From positions 434,001 through 498,000 of the forward strand of contig CBDAQP010000003.1 in assembly GCA_965199245.1 (NCBI GenBank): a DNA stretch of 64,000 nucleotides. The letters run 5' to 3'. The stretch is from Carbonatibacter sp965199245 (GTDB taxonomy: Bacteria; Pseudomonadota; Alphaproteobacteria; Kiloniellales; Kiloniellaceae). The position numbers and the translations under genes were made by a program. A model generated the notes under the pieces. It worked only from the letters and a program-made list of their open reading frames with translations, had not been told where the DNA came from and did not search any database. Position 1 is the first letter of the stretch. Each line of letters begins with the position of its first letter. Of the stretch, positions 51,832 through 60,254 are shown piece by piece.

Positions 51832-53538
51832 ATGTTATCTCGACGCGATTTTCTTCAGGTTGGCATGGCGGCATCTGCCCTTGCAGGTTTACCGGCCTGC
51901 GGACAGTGGGCCAGAGCTGCCGCCCGACAATCGCTCTCGCAGGATCAGCTCCTGGATTTCAAAACCTTTGGCAATCTGTCCCTGATTCATATCACCGACA
52001 TTCATGCCCAGCTCAAGCCGCTCTATTTTCGTGAACCATCTGTCAATATCGGTGTCGGCGACAACAGGGGGGCGACTCCCCATATCACGGGGGCCGATTT
52101 TCGCCGTCTCTACGGCATTGATGACGGTAGCCCTACCCACTACGCGCTGAGTTCCGGCGATTTTACGGCCCTGGCGCAGACGTACGGGCGGGTTGGCGGC
52201 CTTGACCGCATGGCAACCATTATCAAGGCCATTCGTGCAGAGCGCCCCGATGCCCTCTTGCTCGACGGTGGTGATACCTGGCATGGCTCTTATACGTGCC
52301 ACCACACACAGGGGCAGGATATGGTCAATGTCATGAATGCCTTGCGCCCCGATGCCATGACATTCCACTGGGAATTTACACTGGGGGCAGAACGCGTTGA
52401 AGAAATCGTCGCGACTCTCCCCTTTGCCGCACTGGGCCAAAATATTTTTGATGCAGAATGGAACGAACCCTCCGAACTCTTCGCCCCCTATAAAATGTTT
52501 GAACGCGGCGGGGTCAAAATTGCCGTCATCGGACAGGCCTTCCCCTATCTGCCCATTGCCAATCCGGGCTGGATGTTCCCTGAATATTCTTTCGGGTTGC
52601 GTGATAAAAATATGCAAACCATGGTTGATGAGGTGCGCACAAAGGGGGCAGAATGCGTTGTTGTTCTGAGCCACAATGGCTTTGATGTTGATAAAAAAAT
52701 GGCGGCCCTTATATCGGGCATTGATGTCATTTTATCCGGTCACACCCACGATGCCCTGCCGGAACCGGTACTGGTTCAACGCACCCTCATTGTCCCATCG
52801 GGTTCAAATGGAAAGTTTGTCACCCGCCTTGATCTGGACATTCGCGCCGGCGCGATGAAAGGATGGCGGCATCGGCTGATCCCCGTTTTTTCCGATGTCA
52901 TCACCCCGGATCCGGAGGTTCGCGCACTGATTGACCAACAACGCGCACCCTACGAGGCCGAAATGGGTACCGTCATCGGTCACACGGAAAGCCTGCTCTA
53001 TCGACGCGGCACCTTTAACGGCACCTGGGATGATGTGATCTGCGACGCCTTGCTGTCGGAGCGTGACGCAGAAATTGCCCTCAGCCCCGGCGTGCGCTGG
53101 GGGCCATCCCTGCTCCCCGGACAGGCCATCACGCGCGAAGACATTTTCAACGTCACCGCCATGTCTTATGGTCGGGCCTACCGGACAGAGATGACAGGCG
53201 GGTTCCTCAAGGTCGTTCTGGAGGATGTCGCGGATAACATTTTCCACCCCGACCCCTACTATCAACAAGGCGGCGATATGGTGCGTACGGGTGGGTTGGG
53301 TTATCACATTGATGTCCGCAAACCCCGGGGCCAACGCATTTCAAACCTCACCCTGCTCGAAAGCGGTGCGCCAATTGACCCCGCCCGCCACTATGTTGTC
53401 GCGGGCTGGGCCTCCGTCAACCCGGAAACAGAGGGCCCGCAAATCTGGGACATCGTCGAAAACCATATTCGCAAAAAAGGCACAATCCGCACCGCCCCCG
53501 ACAACAGCGTTGTGGTCACGGGCCTTGAGACATATTGA
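51832..53538 (+). CDS. soxB: SoxB thiosulfohydrolase
   Basis: Dimanganese enzyme that hydrolyses sulfate from SoxY-bound S-thiosulfonate. The 568-residue precursor has a twin-arginine signal (SRRDFLQVGMAASALAG) and a two-domain 5'-nucleotidase fold with metal motifs IHITDIHAQLKP, LLLDGGDTWHGS and LSGHTHDALPEP; MTFHWEFTLGAERVE holds the N/H region. AAGGAGAAA precedes the ATG. The stop is 14 bases before soxC. Confidence 0.97.
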   Translation: MLSRRDFLQVGMAASALAGLPACGQWARAAARQSLSQDQLLDFKTFGNLSLIHITDIHAQLKPLYFREPSVNIGVGDNRGATPHITGADFRRLYGIDDGSPTHYALSSGDFTALAQTYGRVGGLDRMATIIKAIRAERPDALLLDGGDTWHGSYTCHHTQGQDMVNVMNALRPDAMTFHWEFTLGAERVEEIVATLPFAALGQNIFDAEWNEPSELFAPYKMFERGGVKIAVIGQAFPYLPIANPGWMFPEYSFGLRDKNMQTMVDEVRTKGAECVVVLSHNGFDVDKKMAALISGIDVILSGHTHDALPEPVLVQRTLIVPSGSNGKFVTRLDLDIRAGAMKGWRHRLIPVFSDVITPDPEVRALIDQQRAPYEAEMGTVIGHTESLLYRRGTFNGTWDDVICDALLSERDAEIALSPGVRWGPSLLPGQAITREDIFNVTAMSYGRAYRTEMTGGFLKVVLEDVADNIFHPDPYYQQGGDMVRTGGLGYHIDVRKPRGQRISNLTLLESGAPIDPARHYVVAGWASVNPETEGPQIWDIVENHIRKKGTIRTAPDNSVVVTGLETY

Positions 53539-53552
53539 CGGGAGGAGCCACT

Positions 53553-54836
53553 ATGACCAACACCACCAGATCGCGCCGCGCTTTTCTCAAGGGCAGTGCC
53601 GCCACCCTCACAGGAACGCTGGTCGCCGGAACAGCCGCCGGTCGTGCAGGAACCCAAACCCCGGACCCCCTGATTACAGAGGTTCAGGACTGGGCGTCCT
53701 TTTCGGGTGCAGGGGTGGATGAACACCCCTACGGTCTGCCGGTTTCCTATGAAAAAGAGGTCGTGCGCCGCACAGTGCCCTGGTTGACCGCAGACACCAT
53801 TGCCTCTGTCAACTTTACCCCCATTCATGCCCTTGAGGGGACAATAACCCCCCAGGGTTGCGCCTTTGCCCGCAACCACTCCGGGGCGATTGAACTGCGA
53901 AAACAGGACTACCGCCTGATGATTAACGGGCTGGTGGATCGCGAAGTGGTCTTGACCTATGACGACCTTGAACGCTTCCCGCGTGAAAACCGCATCTTGT
54001 TCTGCGAATGTGCCGCCAATAGCGGGATGGAATGGGCGGGGGCGCAACTCAACGGGGCGCAGTTCACCCATGGCATGATTCACAACATGGAATACACCGG
54101 GGTTCCGCTCCGCACCCTGCTCGAAGACGCAGGGCTTAACGCGGCGGGCGAGCTAAAAAACAAATGGGTCTATGTCGAAGGGGCCGATGCCTCGTCAAAC
54201 GGGCGAAGCCTGCCAATGGACAAGGCTCTTGATGATTGCCTCGTGGCCTTTAAGGCCAATGGCGAGGCCCTGCGCCAGGAACACGGCTATCCGGTTCGAC
54301 TGGTCGTCCCCGGATGGGAGGGTAATATCTGGGTCAAGTGGCTCCGCCGGATTGAGGTCACGGACACGTTCGCCGGAGGACGTGAAGAAACCTCGAAATA
54401 TACCGACCTGCTGGACAACGGCAGGGCGCGCAAATGGACATGGGTGATGGATGCCAAATCGGTCATTACCGCTCCCAGTCCACAGGCCCCCATCACCCAC
54501 GGGCTGGGGCCACTCGTCGTGAGCGGACTGGCGTGGTCGGGGCGGGGGCGTATTACCCGTGTCGATGTCACCCGCGATGGCGGCATCAACTGGGAACCTG
54601 CGCGGCTGGCTGGCGAAACAGGATCAAAGGCCGTCACGCGATTTTACCTCGACACCACCTGGGCGGGTGAAGAGATGATCCTGCAATCACGCGCCATTGA
54701 TGAAACGGGCTACGTCCAACCGACCAAACAACAGCTGCGCGCCGTGCGCGGGGAAAACTCTGTCTATCACAACAACGCCATTCAAACCTGGCACGTCCAG
54801 ACAAATGGGGAAGCCAACAATGTCGAAATATCCTGA
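53553..54836 (+). CDS. soxC: Sulfane dehydrogenase molybdenum subunit SoxC
   Basis: Molybdopterin subunit of SoxCD, which oxidises the outer sulfur on SoxY so that thiosulfate goes fully to sulfate without sulfur globules. The 427-residue precursor has a twin-arginine signal (SRRAFLKGSAATLTG), the Mo-ligand Cys in ILFCECAANSGMEW, RLVVPGWEGNIWVKWLRRIE, and a C-terminal dimerisation domain. ATG 53553 with GGGAGGAG upstream. It overlaps soxD by 17 bases. Confidence 0.96.
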   Translation: MTNTTRSRRAFLKGSAATLTGTLVAGTAAGRAGTQTPDPLITEVQDWASFSGAGVDEHPYGLPVSYEKEVVRRTVPWLTADTIASVNFTPIHALEGTITPQGCAFARNHSGAIELRKQDYRLMINGLVDREVVLTYDDLERFPRENRILFCECAANSGMEWAGAQLNGAQFTHGMIHNMEYTGVPLRTLLEDAGLNAAGELKNKWVYVEGADASSNGRSLPMDKALDDCLVAFKANGEALRQEHGYPVRLVVPGWEGNIWVKWLRRIEVTDTFAGGREETSKYTDLLDNGRARKWTWVMDAKSVITAPSPQAPITHGLGPLVVSGLAWSGRGRITRVDVTRDGGINWEPARLAGETGSKAVTRFYLDTTWAGEEMILQSRAIDETGYVQPTKQQLRAVRGENSVYHNNAIQTWHVQTNGEANNVEIS

Positions 54837-55491
54837 AATTCTTGCCGTCCTTTTTTTTGTCGCGCCCATCACCCTGGGTGCAGGGAACATAACCGCTTTT
54901 GCGGGGGGACAATACGGCCTCGGACGTCCGGCCCTCCCCGCAGAGCTGGCGGCGTGGGACGTAAATGTCCTCCCTGACGGGCGTGGTCTTCCTGTGGGAC
55001 GCGGGACAGTCGGTGCGGGCGAAGAAATCTTTGCCGACCAATGCGCCGCGTGCCATGGTGACTTTGCCGAAGGTGTCGGTAAATGGCCCGTTCTCGCGGG
55101 GGGTTTTGAGAGCCTTGCAGATCAGAACCCCGTCAAAACCGTCGGGTCTTACTGGCCCTTTCTGTCCACCGCGTGGGACTATATCAACCGTTCCATGCCC
55201 TTTGGCGCAGCACAAACACTCCAGGTGGACGAAGTTTATAGCATCCTCGCCTATATCCTCTATTCAAACGATTTGGTTGATGATGACTTTGAATTAAGCA
55301 ATGAAAACTTTATGGATGTCAAAATGCCCAACGCGGACGGTTTTTTCCGTGATGACCGCCCCGAAACAGAATATAAACCCTGGACACGCATCCCCTGCAT
55401 GACAAACTGCAAGGACAGCGTGACCATCACCATGCGGGCCTCTGCCGTCGATGTCACACCAACCGCTCAGGGGGACGCAACAGAAAACTGA
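54820..55491 (+). CDS. soxD: Sulfane dehydrogenase c-type cytochrome subunit SoxD (short, monohaem form)
   Basis: Electron acceptor of SoxC. The 223-residue precursor has a signal peptide (MSKYPEILAVLFFVAPITLG), the haem site DQCAACHGDFAEG and a Met-ligand region SMPFGAAQTL. Paracoccus SoxD is about 380 residues with two haems; here only one CxxCH exists, and the C-terminal CMTNC has no His after it. Short SoxD is known in other sulfur oxidisers. The ATG lies inside soxC (17-base overlap) with GGGGAAG as ribosome site; the frame upstream to 54697 is an overlap artefact. Confidence 0.92.
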   Translation: MSKYPEILAVLFFVAPITLGAGNITAFAGGQYGLGRPALPAELAAWDVNVLPDGRGLPVGRGTVGAGEEIFADQCAACHGDFAEGVGKWPVLAGGFESLADQNPVKTVGSYWPFLSTAWDYINRSMPFGAAQTLQVDEVYSILAYILYSNDLVDDDFELSNENFMDVKMPNADGFFRDDRPETEYKPWTRIPCMTNCKDSVTITMRASAVDVTPTAQGDATEN

Positions 55492-55518
55492 CCCGTGGCG
55501 GGTCATGAGGGCCAAATC

Positions 55519-56823
55519 ATGTGGGACAGACGCCCCGTTCTGGGTCTCCTCGCCGCCGCACTGGTTGCACCTGTCGTGCTGGCAAAACCCCGCCCGCGTA
55601 TCGTCGTCATAGGCGGCGGAATTGGCGGGGTCTCTCTTGTGCGGGAACTGGCGCAAGACAACGACCTTGATCTCACCCTCATCACCGGACAGGACAAATG
55701 GCACAGTCCCATTCTGTCCAACCTCACCCTCGCGGGTCTCTGGCCCATTGACAGTCATAACAACAGTGACAGCTACAGCTATCACCACCACGCGCACACC
55801 ACTCTCCTCAGGACCCGCGCGGAAACCATTGATCTTGACACCAAAGAGGTCATTCTCGCTGGCGGAAGCGACCGCATCCCATGGGACAGACTGGTGGTGG
55901 CCCCGGGGATTGATTTTGTTCCCGATTCTGTTCCCGGCTGGACTTTAAACAATCAAACGGTTATGCCCCATGCGTGGAGGGGCGGCCCACAGGTTGCACT
56001 GCTCTGCGCACAGTTGCGCACGATGCCCGCCGGGGGCGTTTTTGTCTTGATCGCGCCCCCTGCGCCCTATCGCTGTCCTCCGGCCCCCTATGAGCGGGCA
56101 AGCATGGCGGCGCAACTCTTCAAAACCATGAACCCGACGGCAAAAATCATCATTGCGGATCCCAAGGCCGGTTTTTCCAAAATGGATCTTTTTCAATCCG
56201 GTTGGGCGGAACACACCCCCGGCATGATCGACTGGATCGGCGCGGATTTTGGCGGCGGGCGTGTGCGCGTTGACCCACAGGCGATGACCGTGACCATTGA
56301 CGGGGAAAAAGTAAAGGCCGATGTCTGTAACGTCATTCCCGCGATGAAGGCCGGACGGATCACAGACCGCACAGGATTGAGTGATGGTCGCTGGGTTCGC
56401 GTTGGAATCCATGACCTCGCCACCCTTGCCCACCCTGATGTTTTCTGCGTGGGCGATGCCCTGGCTCTTGGCACCTCTGGCACTCTGCCAAAGTCGGCCT
56501 TTTGTGCACAGTCCCAGGCAAAGGTCTGTGCCAGGGCCATGCGCCAGAGTCTGCGCGACCGGAGTCCGGGCGACCAGCTGGCCCCGGCGCAGTTTTCAAA
56601 TAGCTGTTGGTCAGCACTGGCCCCGAATGACGCAATCAAGGTCAGTGCCGATTACAAAGCCACCCCAGAGGGCACCCTGACCCGCTTAAACGGCGTTGTC
56701 TCCGACACAGGGGAAAGCGCACAAACCCGACAAGCCACATACCACCAACGCATAGACTGGTATCGCACACTCACAAACCAACTGTTCAAAAAGCCTCCCG
56801 ATCGACCGGGACGCGACGTTTGA
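55519..56823 (+). CDS. soxF: SoxF, flavoprotein sulfide dehydrogenase (FCSD type)
   Basis: A 434-residue FAD protein of the flavocytochrome c sulfide dehydrogenase family; SoxF speeds thiosulfate oxidation and can oxidise sulfide. An N-terminal Tat-like signal (DRRPVLGLLAAALVA) precedes the FAD motif RIVVIGGGIGGVSLVREL. Cys in APYRCPPAPYERA and SAFCAQSQAKVCA match the redox disulfide pair of FCSD. The family's FAD-binding domains are complete to DVFCVGDALALG. Start at ATG 55519 (GAGG ten bases upstream); GTG 55495 is possible. No cytochrome subunit gene (soxE) follows; the sox run stops here and a toxin-antitoxin pair begins. Confidence 0.92.
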   Translation: MWDRRPVLGLLAAALVAPVVLAKPRPRIVVIGGGIGGVSLVRELAQDNDLDLTLITGQDKWHSPILSNLTLAGLWPIDSHNNSDSYSYHHHAHTTLLRTRAETIDLDTKEVILAGGSDRIPWDRLVVAPGIDFVPDSVPGWTLNNQTVMPHAWRGGPQVALLCAQLRTMPAGGVFVLIAPPAPYRCPPAPYERASMAAQLFKTMNPTAKIIIADPKAGFSKMDLFQSGWAEHTPGMIDWIGADFGGGRVRVDPQAMTVTIDGEKVKADVCNVIPAMKAGRITDRTGLSDGRWVRVGIHDLATLAHPDVFCVGDALALGTSGTLPKSAFCAQSQAKVCARAMRQSLRDRSPGDQLAPAQFSNSCWSALAPNDAIKVSADYKATPEGTLTRLNGVVSDTGESAQTRQATYHQRIDWYRTLTNQLFKKPPDRPGRDV

Positions 56824-56964
56824 CGCAAGCGTCATCCGCGTAGTGTGAGCTTTTAAAGCCTCGGGCCATCCTATATTGGACAACCTGATCCCTTTTTAGC
56901 CCGATAATCTGATAAAAAAAATGAAATAAATGAGTTAAAGTCCTCAAATAAAATTTGAATCATG

Positions 56965-57030
56965 CTGGAGGCATGTTATTTCACTGTTGTAATAATACTG
57001 GAAGCATTTTGTTTCACTGTTGTACGGATA
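56965..57030 (+). repeat. Two imperfect 33-bp repeats upstream of higB
   Basis: CTGGAGGCAT...TTTCACTGTTGTA at 56965-56997 and again, with a few changes, at 56998-57030. They lie 31-96 bases before the higB start, where the antitoxin operator is expected. The stretch from the soxF stop to 56964 is AT-rich and shows no gene. Confidence 0.75.
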
Positions 57031-57060
57031 ACGTATAACCGATACAATGGAATTGTGAAT

Positions 57061-57342
57061 ATGATCAAGTCCTTCAAATGTAAGAAAACGGAAAAGATAT
57101 GGAACGGGCTTAAATCCAGGTCTTTTCCAGGCGACATTCAGGACAAGGCTTTGGGGAAATTGCGTCAGTTGGATGCGTCCGAAGCGCGAGATGACCTGAA
57201 AAACCCGCCAGGAAACCGTTTAGAGACTTTGAAGGGCGACCGTATTGGGCAAATGAGCATACGAATAAACAAACGTTGGCGCATCTGCTTTGTATGGAAA
57301 GAAGCAGAAGCCCATGACGTAGAAATAGTCGATTATCATTGA
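57061..57342 (+). CDS. higB: HigB toxin (RelE-superfamily mRNA interferase)
   Basis: A 93-residue toxin of the HigB/ParE-RelE fold: MIKSFKCKKTEKIWNGLKS, RKLRQLDA-type helix (ALGKLRQLDASEARDDLKNP), then PGNRLETLKGDRIGQMSIRI and NKRWRICFVW, the family C-terminal core. HigB cuts mRNA on the ribosome. Start ATG 57061 gives the standard length; the longer frame to 56962 runs through the upstream repeats. The toxin comes first, as in all higBA loci. Confidence 0.92.
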   Translation: MIKSFKCKKTEKIWNGLKSRSFPGDIQDKALGKLRQLDASEARDDLKNPPGNRLETLKGDRIGQMSIRINKRWRICFVWKEAEAHDVEIVDYH

Positions 57343-57409
57343 ACGGCCGTCACAGATTAGTTAAAATGATTTCAAAGGGTGTCCCTGTTGTAAAAATAAG
57401 AAGGCTTCA

Positions 57410-57493
57410 CATTCAGATTTTTATGTTAGAAACATTCAGATTTTTATGTTAGAAACATTCAGATTTTTATGTTAGAAACATTCAGATTTTTAA
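57410..57493 (+). repeat. 23-bp tandem repeats between higB and higA
   Basis: The unit starting CATTCAGATTTTTATGTTAG is present three times in full (57410-57432, 57433-57455, 57456-57478) plus a 15-base partial copy (57479-57493) that ends just before the higA ribosome site. It widens the higB-higA gap to 160 bases, whereas the two genes are usually adjacent. Confidence 0.95.
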
Positions 57494-57502
57494 GGTTTAG
57501 CC

Positions 57503-57835
57503 ATGGCGGAACATCTGAAAAACCCGCATCCAGGCGAAATTCTACAAGAAGAATTTCTGGAGCCGCTTGGCATGTCACAAAACGTACTGGCGCAGGCCAT
57601 TGGTGTGCCGTCTGACCGTATCAATGAATTGGTGCGTGGCTGCCGTAGTGTAACGGCAGATACAGATTTGCGTCTGGCGCGTTATTTTGGCCTGTCGGAA
57701 GGTTACTGGCTACGCCTGCAAAACACCTTTGACATGATGGACGCACGCCGCGACGCCGGAAAAGCCATCGCAGGTATTAAGCCGCGCCCGATGGAGCATC
57801 AGGACGGGGTGATGTGCGTGATTCCCGGCGGCTAA
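57503..57835 (+). CDS. higA: HigA antitoxin (Xre-type helix-turn-helix)
   Basis: A 110-residue antitoxin: HPGEILQEEFLEPLGMSQNV, the helix-turn-helix LAQAIGVPSDRINELVRGCR, and LRLARYFGLSEGYWLRLQ, the HigA signature. It neutralises HigB and represses the operon. The C-terminal extension after residue 85 is polar. The gene is intact; an IS lies 10 bases after its stop. Confidence 0.92.
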   Translation: MAEHLKNPHPGEILQEEFLEPLGMSQNVLAQAIGVPSDRINELVRGCRSVTADTDLRLARYFGLSEGYWLRLQNTFDMMDARRDAGKAIAGIKPRPMEHQDGVMCVIPGG

Positions 57836-57849
57836 AGTCGGCACGAGCT

Positions 57850-59090
57850 GGACACCCGTATTAACCTGGCGTGATGAGCGATTTTGTGATTCTATGTTTT
57901 TTTATGCTTTTTTGAGGGAGTGGGACATGGAACGGAGAGGTTTTTTCAGTCTGTCAGATCATCTTGATCAGATCAGCAAGGACGGTGATCCTCTGGAGGT
58001 TCTGGAGGCCACGTTTGACTATTTCCGGGGGTGGCTGGTCGAGGGGTTGGGGTATGGCGATGGCGCGAAAGGTGGTCGCCCGCCCTTTGATCCGGTGTCC
58101 ATGTTCAAGGCGATGATCCTGCAGGCGCAACATAACCTGAAGAAGATGGAATTCATGATCCGGTGTCCTGGATGCGCTTTCTGAATTTCGACCTTGGCGG
58201 CCCGACGCCGGACGAGAACACGATCCGCCTGTTTCGCAACAAACTGACGGAAACCGGGACCTTGCGGCGGGTGATGAAGGCTTTTGACTGGCAACTGCAC
58301 AAGAAAGGTTATATCCCGATGTCGGGGCAGATCGTTGATGCGTCCCTTGTCCCGGCACCGAAGCAGCGCAACACCGAGCCTGAGAAAAAAGCCGTCAAGG
58401 AGGGTAAAAGCGCAACTGAAATCTGGCCGGATGACCCCGCCAAAGCGGCACAAAAGGATGTGGATGCGCGCTGGACGCTGAAGGTGGGCGGCAAGGTTCG
58501 CTACCGGCCTGATGGCACACCTCTGCCACAAATCGCCACTCGGGTACAAGTCCCACATCAGTATTGACCGGCGCTACGGTTTCATCCGGGGCCAGGCCGT
58601 GACATCGGCTACAGCTGCGGACGGGCATCAACTCAAGCGTGTGTTTGATACGGACAACACGTCAGCCGAAGTCTGGGGTGACACCCGCTCTGAAAGCAAT
58701 GAGAAATGGCTGGCGAAGAAAATGTTGGTCAGCCGTATCCATCGCAAGAAACCCAAGGGTAAACCCATGCCGAAAGCCAGTGCACGGGCCAACGCGCGAA
58801 AATCAGCCATCCGCGCACGGGTCGAGCATGTTTTCGCCCATCAGAAAAACCGCTTCGGTCTGTTCATCCGCACCCTCAAGCGGGCAGAAGCCAAACTGAC
58901 GCTGGCCAATCTCGCCTACAACATGGATCGCCTGATCTTTCATGAACGCCGGGCAACCGCAGTCCGTCCGGAATGCGAATTTCGTCGTAAAAAATGTCCC
59001 GCCACCGCAATCTGCGGCGAAAAAAACGCCGTCTCGAAAAATCACAATTGGCCACAGCAGGGCATAAATCCGGAGTTAATACGGGTGTCC
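57850..59090 (+). mobile_element. IS5-family insertion sequence (1241 bp), defective
   Basis: Terminal inverted repeats begin GGACACCCGTATTAA (57850-57864) and end with its complement (59076-59090). AGCT lies directly outside both ends (57846-57849 and 59091-59094) and is the likely 4-base target duplication; because AGCT is its own complement it could also be counted as part of the repeats. Inside is one transposase gene broken by at least two frame changes. It landed just after higA and before a coding fragment. Confidence 0.85.
57927..59090 (+). pseudogene. IS5-family transposase, frameshifted
   Basis: Reading across three frames gives a full DDE transposase. Frame 1 from ATG 57927: MERRGFFSLSDHLDQISKDG to KKMEFMIR. 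A deletion near 58165 leads to frame 2: SWMRFLNFDLGGPTPDENTI, GQIVDASLVPAPKQ and WTLKVGGKVRYRPDG. A second near 58540 leads to frame 3: GYKSHISIDRRYGFIRGQ, EVWGDTRS and the catalytic-E region RARVEHVFAHQKNRFGL. Frame 3 has no stop before the IS end and reads out to 59141. Not capable of making an active enzyme. Confidence 0.85.
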
Positions 59091-59103
59091 AGCTGTAAGA
59101 AAT

Positions 59104-59334
59104 TTGAAAACGGCGCAAACGCAATCATTTTCTATTCATAACTTCGGGGAATGGAGATCGCTGGCAGCCAATGATTTGCAAGGTCATGACGATGATCCTG
59201 AAAAAACGATGCTGGAAAACTTTTATAAATTTGTCAGGGATAAGCGTGAATATAATTGGCGACATTGGAACCTGCTTCAGGATTGGGGTGAAGAATGGCT
59301 CTGCAAGGGCTATTCAAATTCCATCTGCTCATAG
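59104..59334 (+). pseudogene. Coding fragment right of the IS, unknown family
   Basis: About 70 residues with coherent composition: HNFGEWRSLAANDLQGH, MLENFYKFVRDKREYNWRHW and LLQDWGEEWLC, ending at 59334 inside the end of the opposing soxH gene. It lacks a clear start and its end looks truncated. An F-x-x-F-V ... W-x-H-W-N pattern like this occurs in uncharacterised bacterial proteins, but I cannot name the family. Probably what remains of a gene brought in with higBA. Confidence 0.35.
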
Positions 59335-60254
59335 ACACGCCCTGCATTGCGCGTGGCCAGTTCCTTGAACGTATCAAGGTGCGCATAAGGCGACTGATCG
59401 ACAGAGTAGGCGTCTTCCAATCCTGCGCCGGACTCAATCAATTCACCGACCTTTTTGCGGATCCAGACGAGATAATCACGGGTATAACGCCGCACCTGCG
59501 CCATGTTAGTCGGATGTCCATGCCCCGGGATCACCCAGGTCGCGCCGAGGGATTCAAACCCGTTGTCCCAGGTTTCAAGCCAATCAGCGGTCAGGCTGTC
59601 CTGGAAAATGGGCAAGAGCCGTTCGTGAAAGGCAATATCCCCTGCAATCACCAACCCCCGTTCAGGCAACCAGACCTGAATATCCCCCGGACTATGCGCC
59701 GGGCCAAGGGCAAGAACTTCAATCCGCTCTGTCCCCATGGCGATGACCTTTTGACCGGTAAAGGTTTCCGTGGGCGGAGCAACAAAGGTTTTTTCAGCCT
59801 TATCACGGTTATATCCGCGCATCCGTTCAAGAATATCATGCCCCCTGTCTGCAAAGGCGCGCGCCGCATCGGCATGGGCCAGAATAGGCACAGACTGCGC
59901 CACCCAATAACTATTGCCCAACATGGCGTGACCCTGCCCATTCTCGTTAATGACCAGCTTCACGGGCTGGTCGGTGATCTGTTTAATTTCATCATGCAGA
60001 GCCTCGGCAACACGATAGGCCGCGCCACCATTGATAACCACCACCCCCGCACCAGTGACAATAAAGCTCAAATTGTTGTTGTGCCCGCTGTTGTCATAAC
60101 GCGGCGGAGCCGTGGCCCCGATCGCAGACCAGACATTGGGGATGACCTCGACCGGTTTGGAATAGAGCAACGAGCCGGGATACTGATCGGGAATATCTTC
60201 GTCCGCCCAAACAGCAGAGGACAAAAAGAACACCAGAGCAAGCACGGGAATCAT
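59310..60254 (-). CDS. soxH: SoxH-like metallo-beta-lactamase-fold hydrolase
   Basis: A 314-residue exported protein (signal peptide ending SSAVWA). It has the metallo-beta-lactamase fold with later ligands in place: LGPAHSPGDIQVW, VIAGDIAFHERLL and VIPGHGHPTN. The first zinc motif HxHxDH is replaced by N-E-N-G-Q-G-H (residues 103-109), so metal binding must differ or be partial. Paracoccus sox loci end with soxG and soxH of this fold, which supports the name; function in sulfur oxidation is not established. Its ATG overlaps the stop of the upstream hydrolase (ATGA). Confidence 0.75.
   Translation of the reverse strand: MIPVLALVFFLSSAVWADEDIPDQYPGSLLYSKPVEVIPNVWSAIGATAPPRYDNSGHNNNLSFIVTGAGVVVINGGAAYRVAEALHDEIKQITDQPVKLVINENGQGHAMLGNSYWVAQSVPILAHADAARAFADRGHDILERMRGYNRDKAEKTFVAPPTETFTGQKVIAMGTERIEVLALGPAHSPGDIQVWLPERGLVIAGDIAFHERLLPIFQDSLTADWLETWDNGFESLGATWVIPGHGHPTNMAQVRRYTRDYLVWIRKKVGELIESGAGLEDAYSVDQSPYAHLDTFKELATRNAGRVYEQMEFE

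Noticed and set aside
57410..57493. CRISPR-like array between higB and higA
   Set aside because: The 23-bp units are contiguous with no unique spacers, so it is a plain tandem repeat.
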